Source: Microvirga ossetica
GTDB lineage: Bacteria > Pseudomonadota > Alphaproteobacteria > Rhizobiales > Beijerinckiaceae
Direction: 5' to 3'
Assembly (NCBI RefSeq): GCF_002741015.1
Contig: NZ_CP016616.1
Span: 4,986,501 to 5,050,500, forward strand
Length of the DNA: 64,000 bases
Each line of letters opens with the position of its first letter. Positions within the stretch are counted from its first letter, which is position 1. The notes beneath the pieces were generated by a model that saw only the letters and a program-made list of their open reading frames with translations, was not told the DNA's origin and did not search any database. Of the stretch, positions 1-7,807 are shown in pieces. The translations under genes were made by a program, and so were the position numbers.

Positions 1-155
1 CTCTTCTGCGCGACCTTCGCCGCCCCCATGGAGCCGCAGGCGGGCGCCGCGCCCGCATCGATGATCATGGTATTGGCCGACGTTCTCGTCGCCTGTGCAC
101 CGGCACAGGCGGACAGGGCTCCCGCAAGCGGAAGCAGGATGAAAAGCTGTTTCAC
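1..155 (-). CDS. Start of a putative lipoprotein gene (partial, runs off the window)
   Basis: Reading leftward from a GTG at 155, the first residues form a short basic start, a hydrophobic stretch and a lipobox-like LSAC, followed by a Cys-containing mature segment (APACGSMG). A good ribosome site (TGGGGGA) lies about 5 bases before the GTG. The reading frame stays open to the window edge, so only about 51 residues are visible. It is probably exported and lipid-anchored in the envelope. I do not recognise the family, and the rest of the gene lies outside the window. Confidence 0.6.
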   Translation of the reverse strand, partial: MKQLFILLPLAGALSACAGAQATRTSANTMIIDAGAAPACGSMGAAKVAQK

Positions 156-310
156 GATAGTCCCCCAGGTGTCTTTACGCTGCGGAATGCATAGCCGTGC
201 TCATGGGGAAGTCGAGTGAGACGAAAGGTGCGAACGGGCCGATCCGGCGCGATCCTCCGAGAGTGTGTCTTGGAGGTTACGCGGCGGGCGAGGGACGGGC
301 GCGCGTCCGC

Positions 311-1348
311 TCACTCCGCCTGTGCGCGAAGCGGGTCGGCCAGAAGCGCCGCCTCTTTCTCCGGCGGCATGCCGGCTTTCAGGGGCGTGCCGCGGCGGGT
401 TCGGTCCCAGGCGAGGATTTGCCGAAGGGTCTCGTCGAGCGGACGCGGCTTAAACCCGTGCGCAAAGGCCTTCTCGACGTCGATCTCCAAAAAGTGCCGG
501 AAGGCTTCGTCCGCGTGGGGCAGCCAGAGGGGAACCTCGGTCCAGGGTTCCAACCCTGCGGCGAGCACCGCCTCGTCGGAGCGCCAGACGAGGCGCGCAT
601 CGGAACCAGTGACGCGGCGGATGGCCTCCAGGAGGTCGGCGAACGGGAAGGGGCGGCCCGTGAGGTTAAAGAGGCCGCCCATATTCCGCTCCGCCGCCTC
701 GACGATGAAGCGCGCGGCATCGCGCACGTCGACGAGCTGGACGAGGCGCTGCGGATCGCCGGGCGCCGGGATCGCGCCGCCTTGGTCGACCCGGCGCACC
801 CAGGAGGTCAGGCGGTCGGTGTAATCGCCCGCGCCGACGAGAAGGCCCGAGCGGAGGATGAGCGCGCGCTCCCCCAAGCGCTCCAGCGCCACGAGCTCGC
901 ATTCGCGCTTCAGCGGCCCATAGGCCTTGTCGTAGGAGGCGGCGGAGGAGCGCTGCTCCGGGGGAAGGGCGCGTGCCATCTCCAGCTGCTCCGGCGTCGC
1001 GCGGCTCGCGGGCGAATCCTCCGAGACGCCCGGCGCCTTGAAATCCGCATAGACGCTCACGCTCGTCACGAGCGCATAGCGGCCGATGGCGGGGGAGAGC
1101 GCATCGAGGAGCGAGGTCACCGCCTCGGGTGCGAAGGCGCAGGTATCGACCACAAGGTCGAACGCGCGGTCTTTCAGCGCCGAGAGATCGCCGTGCCGGT
1201 CGCCGGTCAGAACCTCGATCCCCTCCGGCCCCGCATCCGTCGCATTATGCCCGCGGGTGAAGATCGCCACTCGATGCCCCCGCGCCAGCGCCTCGCGCGC
1301 GACCGCGCCGCCCAGAAACCCCGTTCCCCCCACGACAAGCACGTTCAT
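311..1348 (-). CDS. NAD-dependent epimerase/dehydratase family protein (SDR superfamily)
   Basis: 345 aa. The N-terminus has the nucleotide-binding GGTGFLGG motif of extended short-chain dehydrogenases at about residues 7-14, followed by an ARG-containing second strand typical of NAD(P) binding. A SYDKAYGPLK stretch supplies the YxxxK catalytic pair in slightly altered form. The longer open frame starts upstream, but the ATG at 1348 sits directly before the Rossmann strand (MNVLVVGG) and has an AAAGGGG ribosome site, so I chose it. Such proteins act as cytosolic sugar-nucleotide epimerases or isoflavone-reductase-like enzymes. The substrate cannot be read from the sequence. It stands alone, convergent to nothing obvious, next to the IS-rich region. 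Confidence 0.8.
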   Translation of the reverse strand: MNVLVVGGTGFLGGAVAREALARGHRVAIFTRGHNATDAGPEGIEVLTGDRHGDLSALKDRAFDLVVDTCAFAPEAVTSLLDALSPAIGRYALVTSVSVYADFKAPGVSEDSPASRATPEQLEMARALPPEQRSSAASYDKAYGPLKRECELVALERLGERALILRSGLLVGAGDYTDRLTSWVRRVDQGGAIPAPGDPQRLVQLVDVRDAARFIVEAAERNMGGLFNLTGRPFPFADLLEAIRRVTGSDARLVWRSDEAVLAAGLEPWTEVPLWLPHADEAFRHFLEIDVEKAFAHGFKPRPLDETLRQILAWDRTRRGTPLKAGMPPEKEAALLADPLRAQAE

Positions 1349-1562
1349 CTTAGCGCCCCTTTGAATCCGCGCTGGAGCCGCGCAACGCGATTCTCCGGCA
1401 GGATCATGCATTTGTGTTGCATGGAGGGTGGGGAGGCAAGGTGGGGCGTGAGGGGCCGATGCCGAGGCGCCCTACCTCGTGTCGTGAGCGCCTTGCGTTG
1501 AAGCCTTCACGCAGGCTAGCCAGAGAGCGTTCATGTATCGGCATTTATGATGCAGCCTCTAG

Positions 1563-3029
1563 GCTCGACTTTGGCCAATCAGGCGGCTTGGCAGAGCGCG
1601 TAAACCAAGCCTCGTTGAAGGGCGTGTGAGGGTTTCGACATTTTGTGTCGGTAGCGTGATGTGAATAAACCCATCTCGCTCCAGATCTGACGCCGCACGG
1701 CCGCCAGGGCATCCGCGAAAGTCGGATGAGACTTGCGATACCAGCTGTCGATCCAAACAGCGGTTCGGGAGCGCTGACCGAGTTGCGCGGCCAGCAGAGT
1801 CACGATTGAGAACAGTCCGAGCAAGCAGGGCGTGGTGCGGGCGACGGCCTGATCCGACCATTGCCGCTGGGTCTCTACGCCCAGATGTGCACGCGCCTCC
1901 TGGAAGGTGACCTCGATCTGCCAGCGCAGGATGAACCAGCGGATGATCTGCAGCGGATCGCGCGTGGGATCGGTGCACAGCAGGGCTTGGGGCGAGAACC
2001 GACCGAGAGGATCACGCAGCAAGACCCAGCGGATCGGCACGATGGGCATTCCGCCATGGCGCCACACGGCCGTGGCCGAGCAGAACTCGACCACGCGATC
2101 TCCTTCGCCATACCAGCCAGGCACCGTGACGCGGCGCCAGCGCGTGCTCGTCCGGAGCAACACATCGGAAAGGTTCGGCAACCGAGCTCCTTTGGTGCGC
2201 GGACGGCCCTTCGTCCCCGGCCGGCGCCGTGAAGCCGGCTCGTAGAGGGCGGCATCCAGGCGAAGCCGGGTAATACAGATCACGCCGCGGCGAGACAGCG
2301 CTGCCAGCAGTTCCAGGGCGGCAAAGCCCATATCGGCCACCAGCACCAATTCGCGCTCAGGCAACCACCGCCTGACCTGCAGCATCATCTGACGCGCCCA
2401 GTCGGTCAGCTTTTTGTGCCGCTGCCCCCGCTCACGGCAATACCGCTCGGAGGGTGCCAGGGCAGTGAGGAACGGCAGGGCCCAGGTGCGAGCTGCCCAT
2501 GGAATGGGAGCCAGGAGCATGAGGTTGATCCACCGCAGGCCCGAGGCCTTGACGAAATGAGCATCGGAGGAGCGCACCGGATCGCGGTAGATGCCCTTGG
2601 CTTTGATGCGCTTGCCGCGGCGGCGCTCAATGGTGTCATCCAGGCCGAGGATCACCGGACCGGTTGGGGCAAAGGCCTGGATCAGCAGGCCCAGCAACAG
2701 CCGGGCCGCCTCGCGTGTGCTCCAGCGAGCCCGACTGAGCACGCGATGATAGTTGACGAAGTGGCGCTCGCGACTGAGGCCGGTGATACGCAAGATGCTG
2801 GTCACGGTGCGCTTACCGGGTGCCAGGATGGCTCCGACGAGCAGGACCTCGGCATGACGCCAGGTTCGGTGGCGAAAGAGCGGGGCAAACGCTACAATGA
2901 TCGCGGCGAAGCGGGCGGGCAGGTCCGGCATGGTGGTGTCTCTTGGCGGAAACGCTGCCAGTCTACCGCATCGTTCGCTTCGCCGCCCTGCGCTCCCACA
3001 TCACCCGCCAGAAATGGCCAAAGTCGAGC
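1563..3029 (-). mobile_element. IS701-like insertion sequence
   Basis: Perfect 15-base terminal inverted repeats (GCTCGACTTTGGCCA) lie at 1563-1577 and 3015-3029 and enclose one transposase gene. The flanks are CTAG on the left and TAGG on the right, so TAG abuts both ends, which fits the YTAR-type target preference known for IS701 elements. The element looks complete. Confidence 0.75.
1579..2931 (-). CDS. Transposase, IS701-like
   Basis: 450 aa, a single uninterrupted frame filling the element. DDE-type features are visible: the GLDDTIERRRGKRI segment holds the first acidic site, VLVADMGFAALELL the second, and WQIEVTFQEARAHLGVETQRQW the terminal Glu region typical of IS4/IS701-like transposases. 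The start at 2931 leaves about 98 bp between the ATG and the right inverted repeat, which can carry the promoter. The gene appears intact, so the element may still be able to move. Family assignment to IS701 rather than another IS4-related group is by motif pattern and target site, without a database search. Confidence 0.8.
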   Translation of the reverse strand: MPDLPARFAAIIVAFAPLFRHRTWRHAEVLLVGAILAPGKRTVTSILRITGLSRERHFVNYHRVLSRARWSTREAARLLLGLLIQAFAPTGPVILGLDDTIERRRGKRIKAKGIYRDPVRSSDAHFVKASGLRWINLMLLAPIPWAARTWALPFLTALAPSERYCRERGQRHKKLTDWARQMMLQVRRWLPERELVLVADMGFAALELLAALSRRGVICITRLRLDAALYEPASRRRPGTKGRPRTKGARLPNLSDVLLRTSTRWRRVTVPGWYGEGDRVVEFCSATAVWRHGGMPIVPIRWVLLRDPLGRFSPQALLCTDPTRDPLQIIRWFILRWQIEVTFQEARAHLGVETQRQWSDQAVARTTPCLLGLFSIVTLLAAQLGQRSRTAVWIDSWYRKSHPTFADALAAVRRQIWSEMGLFTSRYRHKMSKPSHALQRGLVYALCQAA

Positions 3030-3172
3030 TAGGTTCTCCTGTAATTAAATTTGCCTGCGCGAAAACGTGGGGCAAACCTGCTCTCGAATTCTGCGCTTAG
3101 CTCATCAAAAAGGCGGTTAGATTGCTTTAGGAGACGCCGAGTGAGCTGATTGAACTCTCTCTGAAGAGATAC
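3030..3172. other. Short spacer between IS701-like and IS630 elements
   Basis: About 140 bp of non-IS DNA trapped between two elements. On the minus strand it can encode about 45 residues (LVSLQREFNQLTRRLLKQSNRLFDELSAEFESRF...), a charged, helix-like stretch cut by both IS elements. It could be a gene remnant, but I do not recognise it. Confidence 0.3.
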
Positions 3173-3192
3173 TAAGTGGTGCATCCGGTAAG

Positions 3193-3820
3193 TCATCCTG
3201 CCTTGGGTAGAAGAGCAATACCGGGTGAGCGGCGTGGGCGATGCCGCCGGCGCCTGCCCCAGACAAACGGATGACGGTGCGCATTCCAGTAGACCGTCGA
3301 GCCGTGGATCGCATCGACGATCTCCTCCCAGGTCTCGAAGCGCCGACCGGCAAGAGCCAGTGAACGCAGGATCTTCCACCAGGGCTCGATCAGGTTGAGA
3401 TAAGCCGCGTACTTGGGCTGGAACACCATCTCCCAGCGCGGATGCGCCAGCACGAACAGCAGCACGTCGGTCGTGCGATGGGAACTCAGGTTATCCATGA
3501 TCGCGTACACCCGCTCGGTCGTACTCGGGATCCAGCTCTCAACCTGGCCGAGGAAGTCGACCCAGTGCGCTCCACCCCGTCCGGGATACGGATGCGTGAA
3601 GGCTTCGCCGGTGGCGGGACAAAACGCCCCGAAGATGTAGCCCTTGGCACGGCGACCATAATCGATCTCCTGCTTGGCGCGTTCGGCCGGTCGCGTCCGG
3701 CTCTGCACCAGGGCCCGACCCGCGTAGCTCTTGGCGCTCACCGGTCCCATCTCATCGAGACAGATCACGCAACTGCCCGCAGGCGGCTTGGTGTAGAGCG
3801 TTTCGATCGCCCCCTTTTTG
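3193..3820 (-). CDS. IS630 transposase, C-terminal catalytic frame (ORF B)
   Basis: DDE endonuclease part. ICLDEMGPVSAKSY carries the first catalytic Asp, YAIMDNLSSHRT the second, and YAAYLNLIEPWWKILRSLAL the terminal Glu. The first in-frame Met is at 3768, but homology clearly extends upstream of it, where this frame would read KKGAIETLYTKPPAGSCV. The frame is joined to the upstream HTH frame by a -1 shift at a run of five A and five G on the coding strand (3810-3819). Either programmed frameshifting produces the fused transposase, as in many IS630 elements, or the gene is broken. I place the left boundary at the stop and the right boundary at the slippery run. Confidence 0.75.
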
Positions 3821-4307
3821 CCGCGAAGGCCGGATCGACCCGCTCGCCGAACCAGGTCTCGTGTTTGCGCCAGCGCAGGCCCTCGTGGAGCAGGATCTCG
3901 TCGATGCGGCTGCGCTGCATCGCAATCCCTTTCTGCTCATGCAGGTAGGCGGCCAGTCGGTCGAGCGTCCAGGCGGCAAACGGCAGCCCGAGGGTCTCTG
4001 GCTTGACGAGTGCCGTGGCGATCACGGTGGCGGTTTGCTCAGGCGGATAGGTGGGCGGGCGTCCGGAGCGATGTTTGTCCTTGAGGGCCTCCACTCCTTC
4101 TGCATTGAAGCGGTGGATGCGCTTACGCACCGTCTCGCCATCAAGGCCCAGCCGGGCGGCAATGGCGGATGCGCTCTCGCCGTGACTGGCGCGCCAGATG
4201 ATTTGAGCCCGTTGTACCATCTGAGCCGGAGCGGTGCGCGCATGGGCCAACGTCTGGACCCGTGCACGCTCCTCAACGGTCAAATCCCGTAAGCAGATCG
4301 GTGTCAT
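3765..4307 (-). CDS. IS630 transposase, N-terminal DNA-binding frame (ORF A)
   Basis: 180 aa including about 15 out-of-frame residues at the end. It holds a helix-turn-helix (SASAIAARLGLDGETVRKRIHRFNAEGVEALKDKHRSGRPPTY, about residues 50-90) and the second winged-helix segment (LPFAAWTLDRLAAYLHEQKGIAMQRSRIDEILLHEGLRWRKHETWF). This is the usual N-terminal half of IS630 transposases, which bind the terminal repeats. The frame leaves the family sequence right at the A5G5 run at 3810-3819 and stops at 3765, overlapping ORF B. Confidence 0.8.
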   Translation of the reverse strand: MTPICLRDLTVEERARVQTLAHARTAPAQMVQRAQIIWRASHGESASAIAARLGLDGETVRKRIHRFNAEGVEALKDKHRSGRPPTYPPEQTATVIATALVKPETLGLPFAAWTLDRLAAYLHEQKGIAMQRSRIDEILLHEGLRWRKHETWFGERVDPAFAAKRGRSKRSTPSRLRAVA

Positions 4308-4441
4308 GGGTCACCTCCGCCAGCAGGCCAGCACGCCGCGATTATACCCCCTGAACATGCCGGATGCACCACTAAGCCTTCTTTGAAAGAGCGCTCTACA
4401 TTTATAGGGCGGCCATCTTGATCGGTGCCGCCTACGGCCTG

Positions 4442-4894
4442 TTAGCGCTTGAGCCAGTCGATTGCTGCGGCGAGGCAGAGCACGCCCATGAAGGATCGTG
4501 CGGTCTTCTCGTAGCGGGTTGCAACGGCTCGCCACTCTTTGAGCCTGGCCCAGAGCCGCTCGACGACATTGCGGTTGTTATAGATCCAGTCCGGACAGGC
4601 CACCGGCGCCTCATTGGACTTAGCCGGGATCGCCGGCTTCGCACCGATGCTCCAGATGTGCTCGCGGAAGCTGTGGCTTGAATAACCGCGATCGGCCACC
4701 ACCCAGCTGGGCACACTCGGCAAACTGTGAAGCAGCGGAATGGCGTCAGGCAGCTCGTGCGCCTGACCGGGTGCAATGCGAAACGCGATGGCGCGTCCGA
4801 GCCCGTCGGCGATCACGCAAGCCTTGGTGCCATAGCCGCCACGAGACCGACCAAGCGCTTCACGATGGTCTCGTTGAGCTTGAGAGCCCCTTTT
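4442..4894 (-). CDS. IS5 transposase, C-terminal frame (ORF B)
   Basis: About 150 aa in family homology, starting around EALGRSRGGYGTKACVIADGLGRAIAFRIAPGQAHELPDAIPLL and including the second catalytic Asp (WVVADRGYSS) and the terminal Glu region (NRNVVERLWARLKEWRAVATRYEKTARSFMGVLCLAAAIDWLKR). The stop codon lies inside the left inverted repeat. The frame is -1 relative to ORF A. The probable slip site is AAAAGGGG on the coding strand (plus-strand 4887-4894), as in other IS427-type elements that fuse the two frames by frameshifting. Confidence 0.75.
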   Translation of the reverse strand, partial: KRGSQAQRDHREALGRSRGGYGTKACVIADGLGRAIAFRIAPGQAHELPDAIPLLHSLPSVPSWVVADRGYSSHSFREHIWSIGAKPAIPAKSNEAPVACPDWIYNNRNVVERLWARLKEWRAVATRYEKTARSFMGVLCLAAAIDWLKR

Positions 4895-5211
4895 CGACGA
4901 GCCCCGGCGGCCTTCTGATGCGCGCGCACGCTGGTGCCGTCGAGGAAGGTCATCCCGAGCTGGATGCCGCACTTCTGTACCAGGTTGAGCAGGCGCTCCC
5001 AGACACCCAGACGGGCCCAGCGGATGAAGGTCTGAGCGGCGCGCCACCACGGCCCCAATTCAGCCGGCACGGCGCGCCACTTGGCGCCGTTCTCATGGCG
5101 CCAGAGAATGGCCTCGAACGTCCGACGCAGATCCTGTGGCGGTGTCTTGCCCTTGGGACGGCATTGCTCCACCAGTGGCTCCAGCATGGCCCATTGTGCT
5201 TCCGTTAGCAT
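4813..5211 (-). CDS. IS5 transposase, N-terminal frame (ORF A)
   Basis: 132 aa. Starts MLTEAQWAMLEPLVEQCRPKGKTPPQDLRRTFEAILWRHENGAKWRAVPAELGPWW, the classic DUF4096-type N-terminus of IS5/IS427 transposases, and goes on to FLDGTSVRAHQKAAGARRKG with the first catalytic Asp. After the AAAAGGGG run the frame departs from family sequence and stops at 4813. ORF B supplies the rest in the -1 frame. Confidence 0.8.
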   Translation of the reverse strand: MLTEAQWAMLEPLVEQCRPKGKTPPQDLRRTFEAILWRHENGAKWRAVPAELGPWWRAAQTFIRWARLGVWERLLNLVQKCGIQLGMTFLDGTSVRAHQKAAGARRKGALKLNETIVKRLVGLVAAMAPRLA

Positions 5212-5618
5212 GGCTCCTCCTCAGACAGGACGAGCAAAACGCCTCCAGGTGCAAAGGGTTCAAGTCATAACAGGCCGTAGCAGCCTCCTCCGTACCAACT
5301 ATATTTCGGATCGGGTACGCGCTCGGCGCGACAGTAGCAGGGCTTATCGCTAATGCTGCTGGGCTCAGTGAGGGCTTCACGCGCGCGGAAGCAGAGCGCA
5401 CTTCAACTTGGGTCTTCCTGGCTTTCTTACCCATAGCGATTGTCGGATGCGCCGCAGCTTTAGTGCTAACGGCTCGGCTTCGATGCAGAGAGCAGGCTGC
5501 TGATGCAGCCGAAGCACTATCTAGTTGATACGACTGGCTCGTACGATCGAAAGAAAGAGAAGATTGCGCCGCAATTGCGCAGCGAAGGCGAGAGGATGGT
5601 TGATGTTTCCACTCAGGT

Positions 5619-5882
5619 TTAGGAAGCGAGCAGTTTGAATTGCTCAGCCAGTCATTGCTGCGGATTTCCGGCGTACGTTGCCTGCTGACTGCATATCATG
5701 TGAGCCATCTTAGTTTCGCCGAGGATCATGCTCGCACTGACAATGGACTTGAAGCCGAGTATCGGCCGTATCCGCCGTTTGATGGCACGGTGATCCTGCT
5801 CAATGCGATTGGTGAAGCGAGCGCTCCGCCGGATGCGGATCAGCGTCAACTTGCGCCCCGACCGATCCTGGAGCCGATGTGT
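5619..5882 (-). pseudogene. IS6-family transposase remnant (C-terminus only)
   Basis: The minus strand reads RLQDRSGRKLTLIRIRRSARFTNRIEQDHRAIKRRIRPILGFKSIVSASMILGETKMAHMICSQQ..., the C-terminal quarter of an IS6 transposase and a clear homologue of the intact copy at 33317-34015. The frame stops early at a TGA (5652-5654). In the same frame past that stop the sequence continues LAEQFKLLAS and a TAA at 5619-5621, matching the tail LAEQFERLAA of the intact copy. So this is a truncated and point-mutated relic. Confidence 0.75.
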
Positions 5883-5952
5883 CGTGTCACGGGGTTCCTC
5901 CCTCGCTTTGACCGACCCTCTGATACGCTCCTCGGGAGCGGGAAGGTGTTTG

Positions 5953-6448
5953 ATGACGAAAACGAGGCGGGAATTCAATCCCGAGTTCAAGCGAGAGGCC
6001 GTCGCACTTCTGGAGAGCGCTGGCCGCCCCCAGATGAGGATCGCGAGCGAGCCGGGGGGCTCGCCCTCCATGCTCAGGAACTGGCGCGCCATTGCCCGTG
6101 GCGCATCACTCCGGTCCAGGGCCGCCCCAGGATCTGCCTGCGGGCACAGGGGCAGCACCATCTCCGGCCGCTCAGGCGGCGGAGATCGCACGATCGCGGC
6201 GCCAACTCGATCGTACCCGGATGGAATGGGATATCTTAAAAAGTCATTGGCATCTTGGCGGAGATGCCGAATTGAGGTTTGGCTTGATCGAGCAACATGC
6301 CCGCATCTACTCGGTGCGGCTCATGTGCCGCGTGCTCGGGGTCGCGGCCAGTGGCTATTATGCTTGGCGGTCTCGGCCGGAGAGCCAAAGGGTGGTGGCG
6401 AACCGGCGCCTGCCGCAGGATGTGCAGCGGCTCCATGATCAGCATTAG
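5953..6448 (+). pseudogene. IS3-family OrfA/OrfB remnant, frameshifted and truncated
   Basis: The frame from the ATG at 5953 reads MTKTRREFNPEFKREAVALLESAGRPQMRIASEPGGSPSMLRNWRA, the HTH start of an IS3 OrfA. Family similarity then moves into another frame (QAAEIARSRRQLDRTRMEWDILK) and carries on into the start of OrfB (FGLIEQHARIYSVRLMCRVLGVAASGYYAWRSRPES). It breaks off at 6448 before the integrase core. The usual A-rich slip site at the OrfA/OrfB junction is shortened here (TTAAAAAGTC). This is a dead fragment of about 0.5 kb. Confidence 0.75.
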
Positions 6449-6555
6449 GGCCGCTAAGCACGGACCCGGGGTGAGTCAGTGCGGTTTCCAACCGCTCAGT
6501 GCAATATGGTGGAGCGGCGCCGAATTCCATTGATGCAGACATAATCCAAAAATAA

Positions 6556-6582
6556 TATGGACGTCCGTCCAATTTATGCTAG
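6556..6582 (+). promoter_or_regulatory. Operator-like element 1 (upstream of the ABC importer operon)
   Basis: The core ATGGACGTCCGTCCAA contains the inverted halves GGACG and CGTCC, followed by AATTTATGCTAG. The same arrangement recurs at 21688, 24387 and 28307. It ends 47 bp before the first gene of the importer operon. A likely site for the TetR regulator encoded at 24717, by inference from its location at the regulator's own gene. Confidence 0.6.
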
Positions 6583-6629
6583 CCTTCCAATAGGGCACCA
6601 AAAAACTATGCCCATTCTGGGAGGAATTA

Positions 6630-7661
6630 ATGAAGCTGCATACTATCTTCGCGGCAACTATGTGCGTCATGGCTTTGCCGGCTGCGGCGGAGGAAACCGT
6701 CAGTTACGCATCTTATGGCGGCGCCTACCAGGAGGGCGTGCGCAAGGCCATTCTCAATCATCTCCCGGCCGATCATGGCATGAAAGTCGTCGACTATGTG
6801 CTGTCGGGCGGCATCCGCGACATCCGCACCAAGGTCAAGGCAAATGCCGTCGATATAGACGTCGCGGAGTTGTACGGCGGGTTGTGCGATATCGCCGCCA
6901 AGGAGGGGCTGATCGAGCCGCTCGACTATTCGAAGATCCCGAATGCGGCCGGCGTTCCGGAGCATCTGAAGAAGCAGCACTCAATCGGCTTTACTGCATA
7001 TTCGACGGTTCTCGCCTACAACAAGGACGTGTACGGCAAAAACCCCCCGAAGAATTGGGCTGACTTCTTCGACGTCAAGAAGTTCCCCGGTACCCGCGCC
7101 ATCGGGGGCACCTACCCGTCCACCAACATGGAAATTGCACTGCTAGCTGACGGCGTGCCGCGCGACAAGGTCTATCCGGTCGACATGGATCGCGCCATGA
7201 AGAAGTGGGAGGCCTTCAAGCCCAACATCACCGTTCGATGGTCCTCCGGCGCCCAGGCGACCCAGCTTGCGACGTCTCAGGAAGCGGACATGCTGACGAT
7301 CTGGGCGGCCCGCATCGATGCCGCGATCAAGGAAGGCGCTCCCTACGAGTACATCTTGAACGACGCAGTGATGGACGTCGAATGCTTGGTCGTCCCGAAG
7401 AACTCGCCGAACCGGGAGGGCGCCATGCGCCTGATCAATCACCTGCTCGATCCCAAATATAAGGCCAATCTCCCCGATCACATTCCCTATGGCCCAATGA
7501 ACCAGGATGCCTTCAAGTCCGGGCTCATCTCGCCGGAGAAGGCCAAGAAGGTTGTGACGAGCACCGAGAATATCTCCAAGCAACTTATCCTTAATTCGTC
7601 CTACTGGGCTGAGCACGAGATTGAAGCTCAGACCAAATGGGACAGCATTATGCTGCGGTAG
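6630..7661 (+). CDS. Periplasmic substrate-binding protein of a PotD-type ABC importer
   Basis: 343 aa with a clear signal peptide (residues 1-20, cut near ALPAAA/EE). The mature part is a type II periplasmic binding protein of the spermidine/putrescine group: VSYASYGGAYQEGVRKAI near the start, AYSTVLAYNKDVYGKNPPKNWADFFDVKKFPGTRAI in the middle. It would capture the ligand in the periplasm and deliver it to the permease pair at 8899 and 9830. A strong GGAGGA ribosome site precedes the ATG. As first gene of the operon it lies 47 bp after operator element 1. The family is known for polyamines, opines and other small cations, so polyamine specificity should not be assumed. The catabolic setting suggests another substrate. 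Confidence 0.85.
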   Translation: MKLHTIFAATMCVMALPAAAEETVSYASYGGAYQEGVRKAILNHLPADHGMKVVDYVLSGGIRDIRTKVKANAVDIDVAELYGGLCDIAAKEGLIEPLDYSKIPNAAGVPEHLKKQHSIGFTAYSTVLAYNKDVYGKNPPKNWADFFDVKKFPGTRAIGGTYPSTNMEIALLADGVPRDKVYPVDMDRAMKKWEAFKPNITVRWSSGAQATQLATSQEADMLTIWAARIDAAIKEGAPYEYILNDAVMDVECLVVPKNSPNREGAMRLINHLLDPKYKANLPDHIPYGPMNQDAFKSGLISPEKAKKVVTSTENISKQLILNSSYWAEHEIEAQTKWDSIMLR

Positions 7662-7807
7662 GATCTGCCCACAACAATGCGGCGTCCGTGACTTGACGGG
7701 CGCCGCTCGATCACCCGCGCTTCGGCGAGGTCTCAAGGTCATTGCCCGTGACGGCGATGGCCAACGGTCGATCTCGCCTATCCGAAAGCATAGTTCAGGA
7801 TACGGAT

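Larger units (their letters stand above)
3175..4372 (-). mobile_element. IS630-family insertion sequence
   Basis: Terminal inverted repeats share AGTGGTGCATCCGG (3175-3188, and its complement at 4360-4373). A TA dinucleotide, the standard IS630/Tc1 target, lies at each border (3173-3174 and 4373-4374), allowing one base of offset at the left end. Two overlapping transposase frames in -1 relation fill the element. Confidence 0.8.
4432..5280 (-). mobile_element. IS5-family insertion sequence (IS427-like)
   Basis: Inverted repeats CTACGGCCTGTTA at 4432-4444 and its complement at 5268-5280, with further matching CTTGA bases inside, enclose two transposase frames. The element interrupts a membrane-protein frame that continues on both sides. 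A TA at each border could be the target duplication. Confidence 0.75.
4375..5528 (+). pseudogene. Transporter gene remnant split by IS5 (MFS-like C-terminus)
   Basis: On the plus strand the DNA just right of IS630 reads AFFERALYIYRAAILIGAA. On the far side of the IS5 element the same frame continues AASSVPTIFRIGYALGATVAGLIANAAGL, then WVFLAFLPIAIVGCAAALVL, ending at a TGA (5526-5528). Two strongly hydrophobic segments and the S-V-P-T-I-F-R-x-G-Y-A-L-G-A pattern resemble the last membrane helices of MFS exporters. Everything upstream is missing, removed or displaced around the IS630 insertion, so the gene is dead. Membrane-protein identity is solid; the MFS assignment is my inference. Confidence 0.5.

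Noticed and set aside
197..1501. 434-codon open frame on the plus strand
   Set aside because: It is antisense to the epimerase gene, has an Arg/Gly-rich composition typical of high-GC shadow frames and no family motifs.
5640..6239. 199-codon plus-strand frame over the IS6 and IS3 remnants
   Set aside because: It crosses two unrelated mobile-element relics and matches neither protein, so it is a chance frame.
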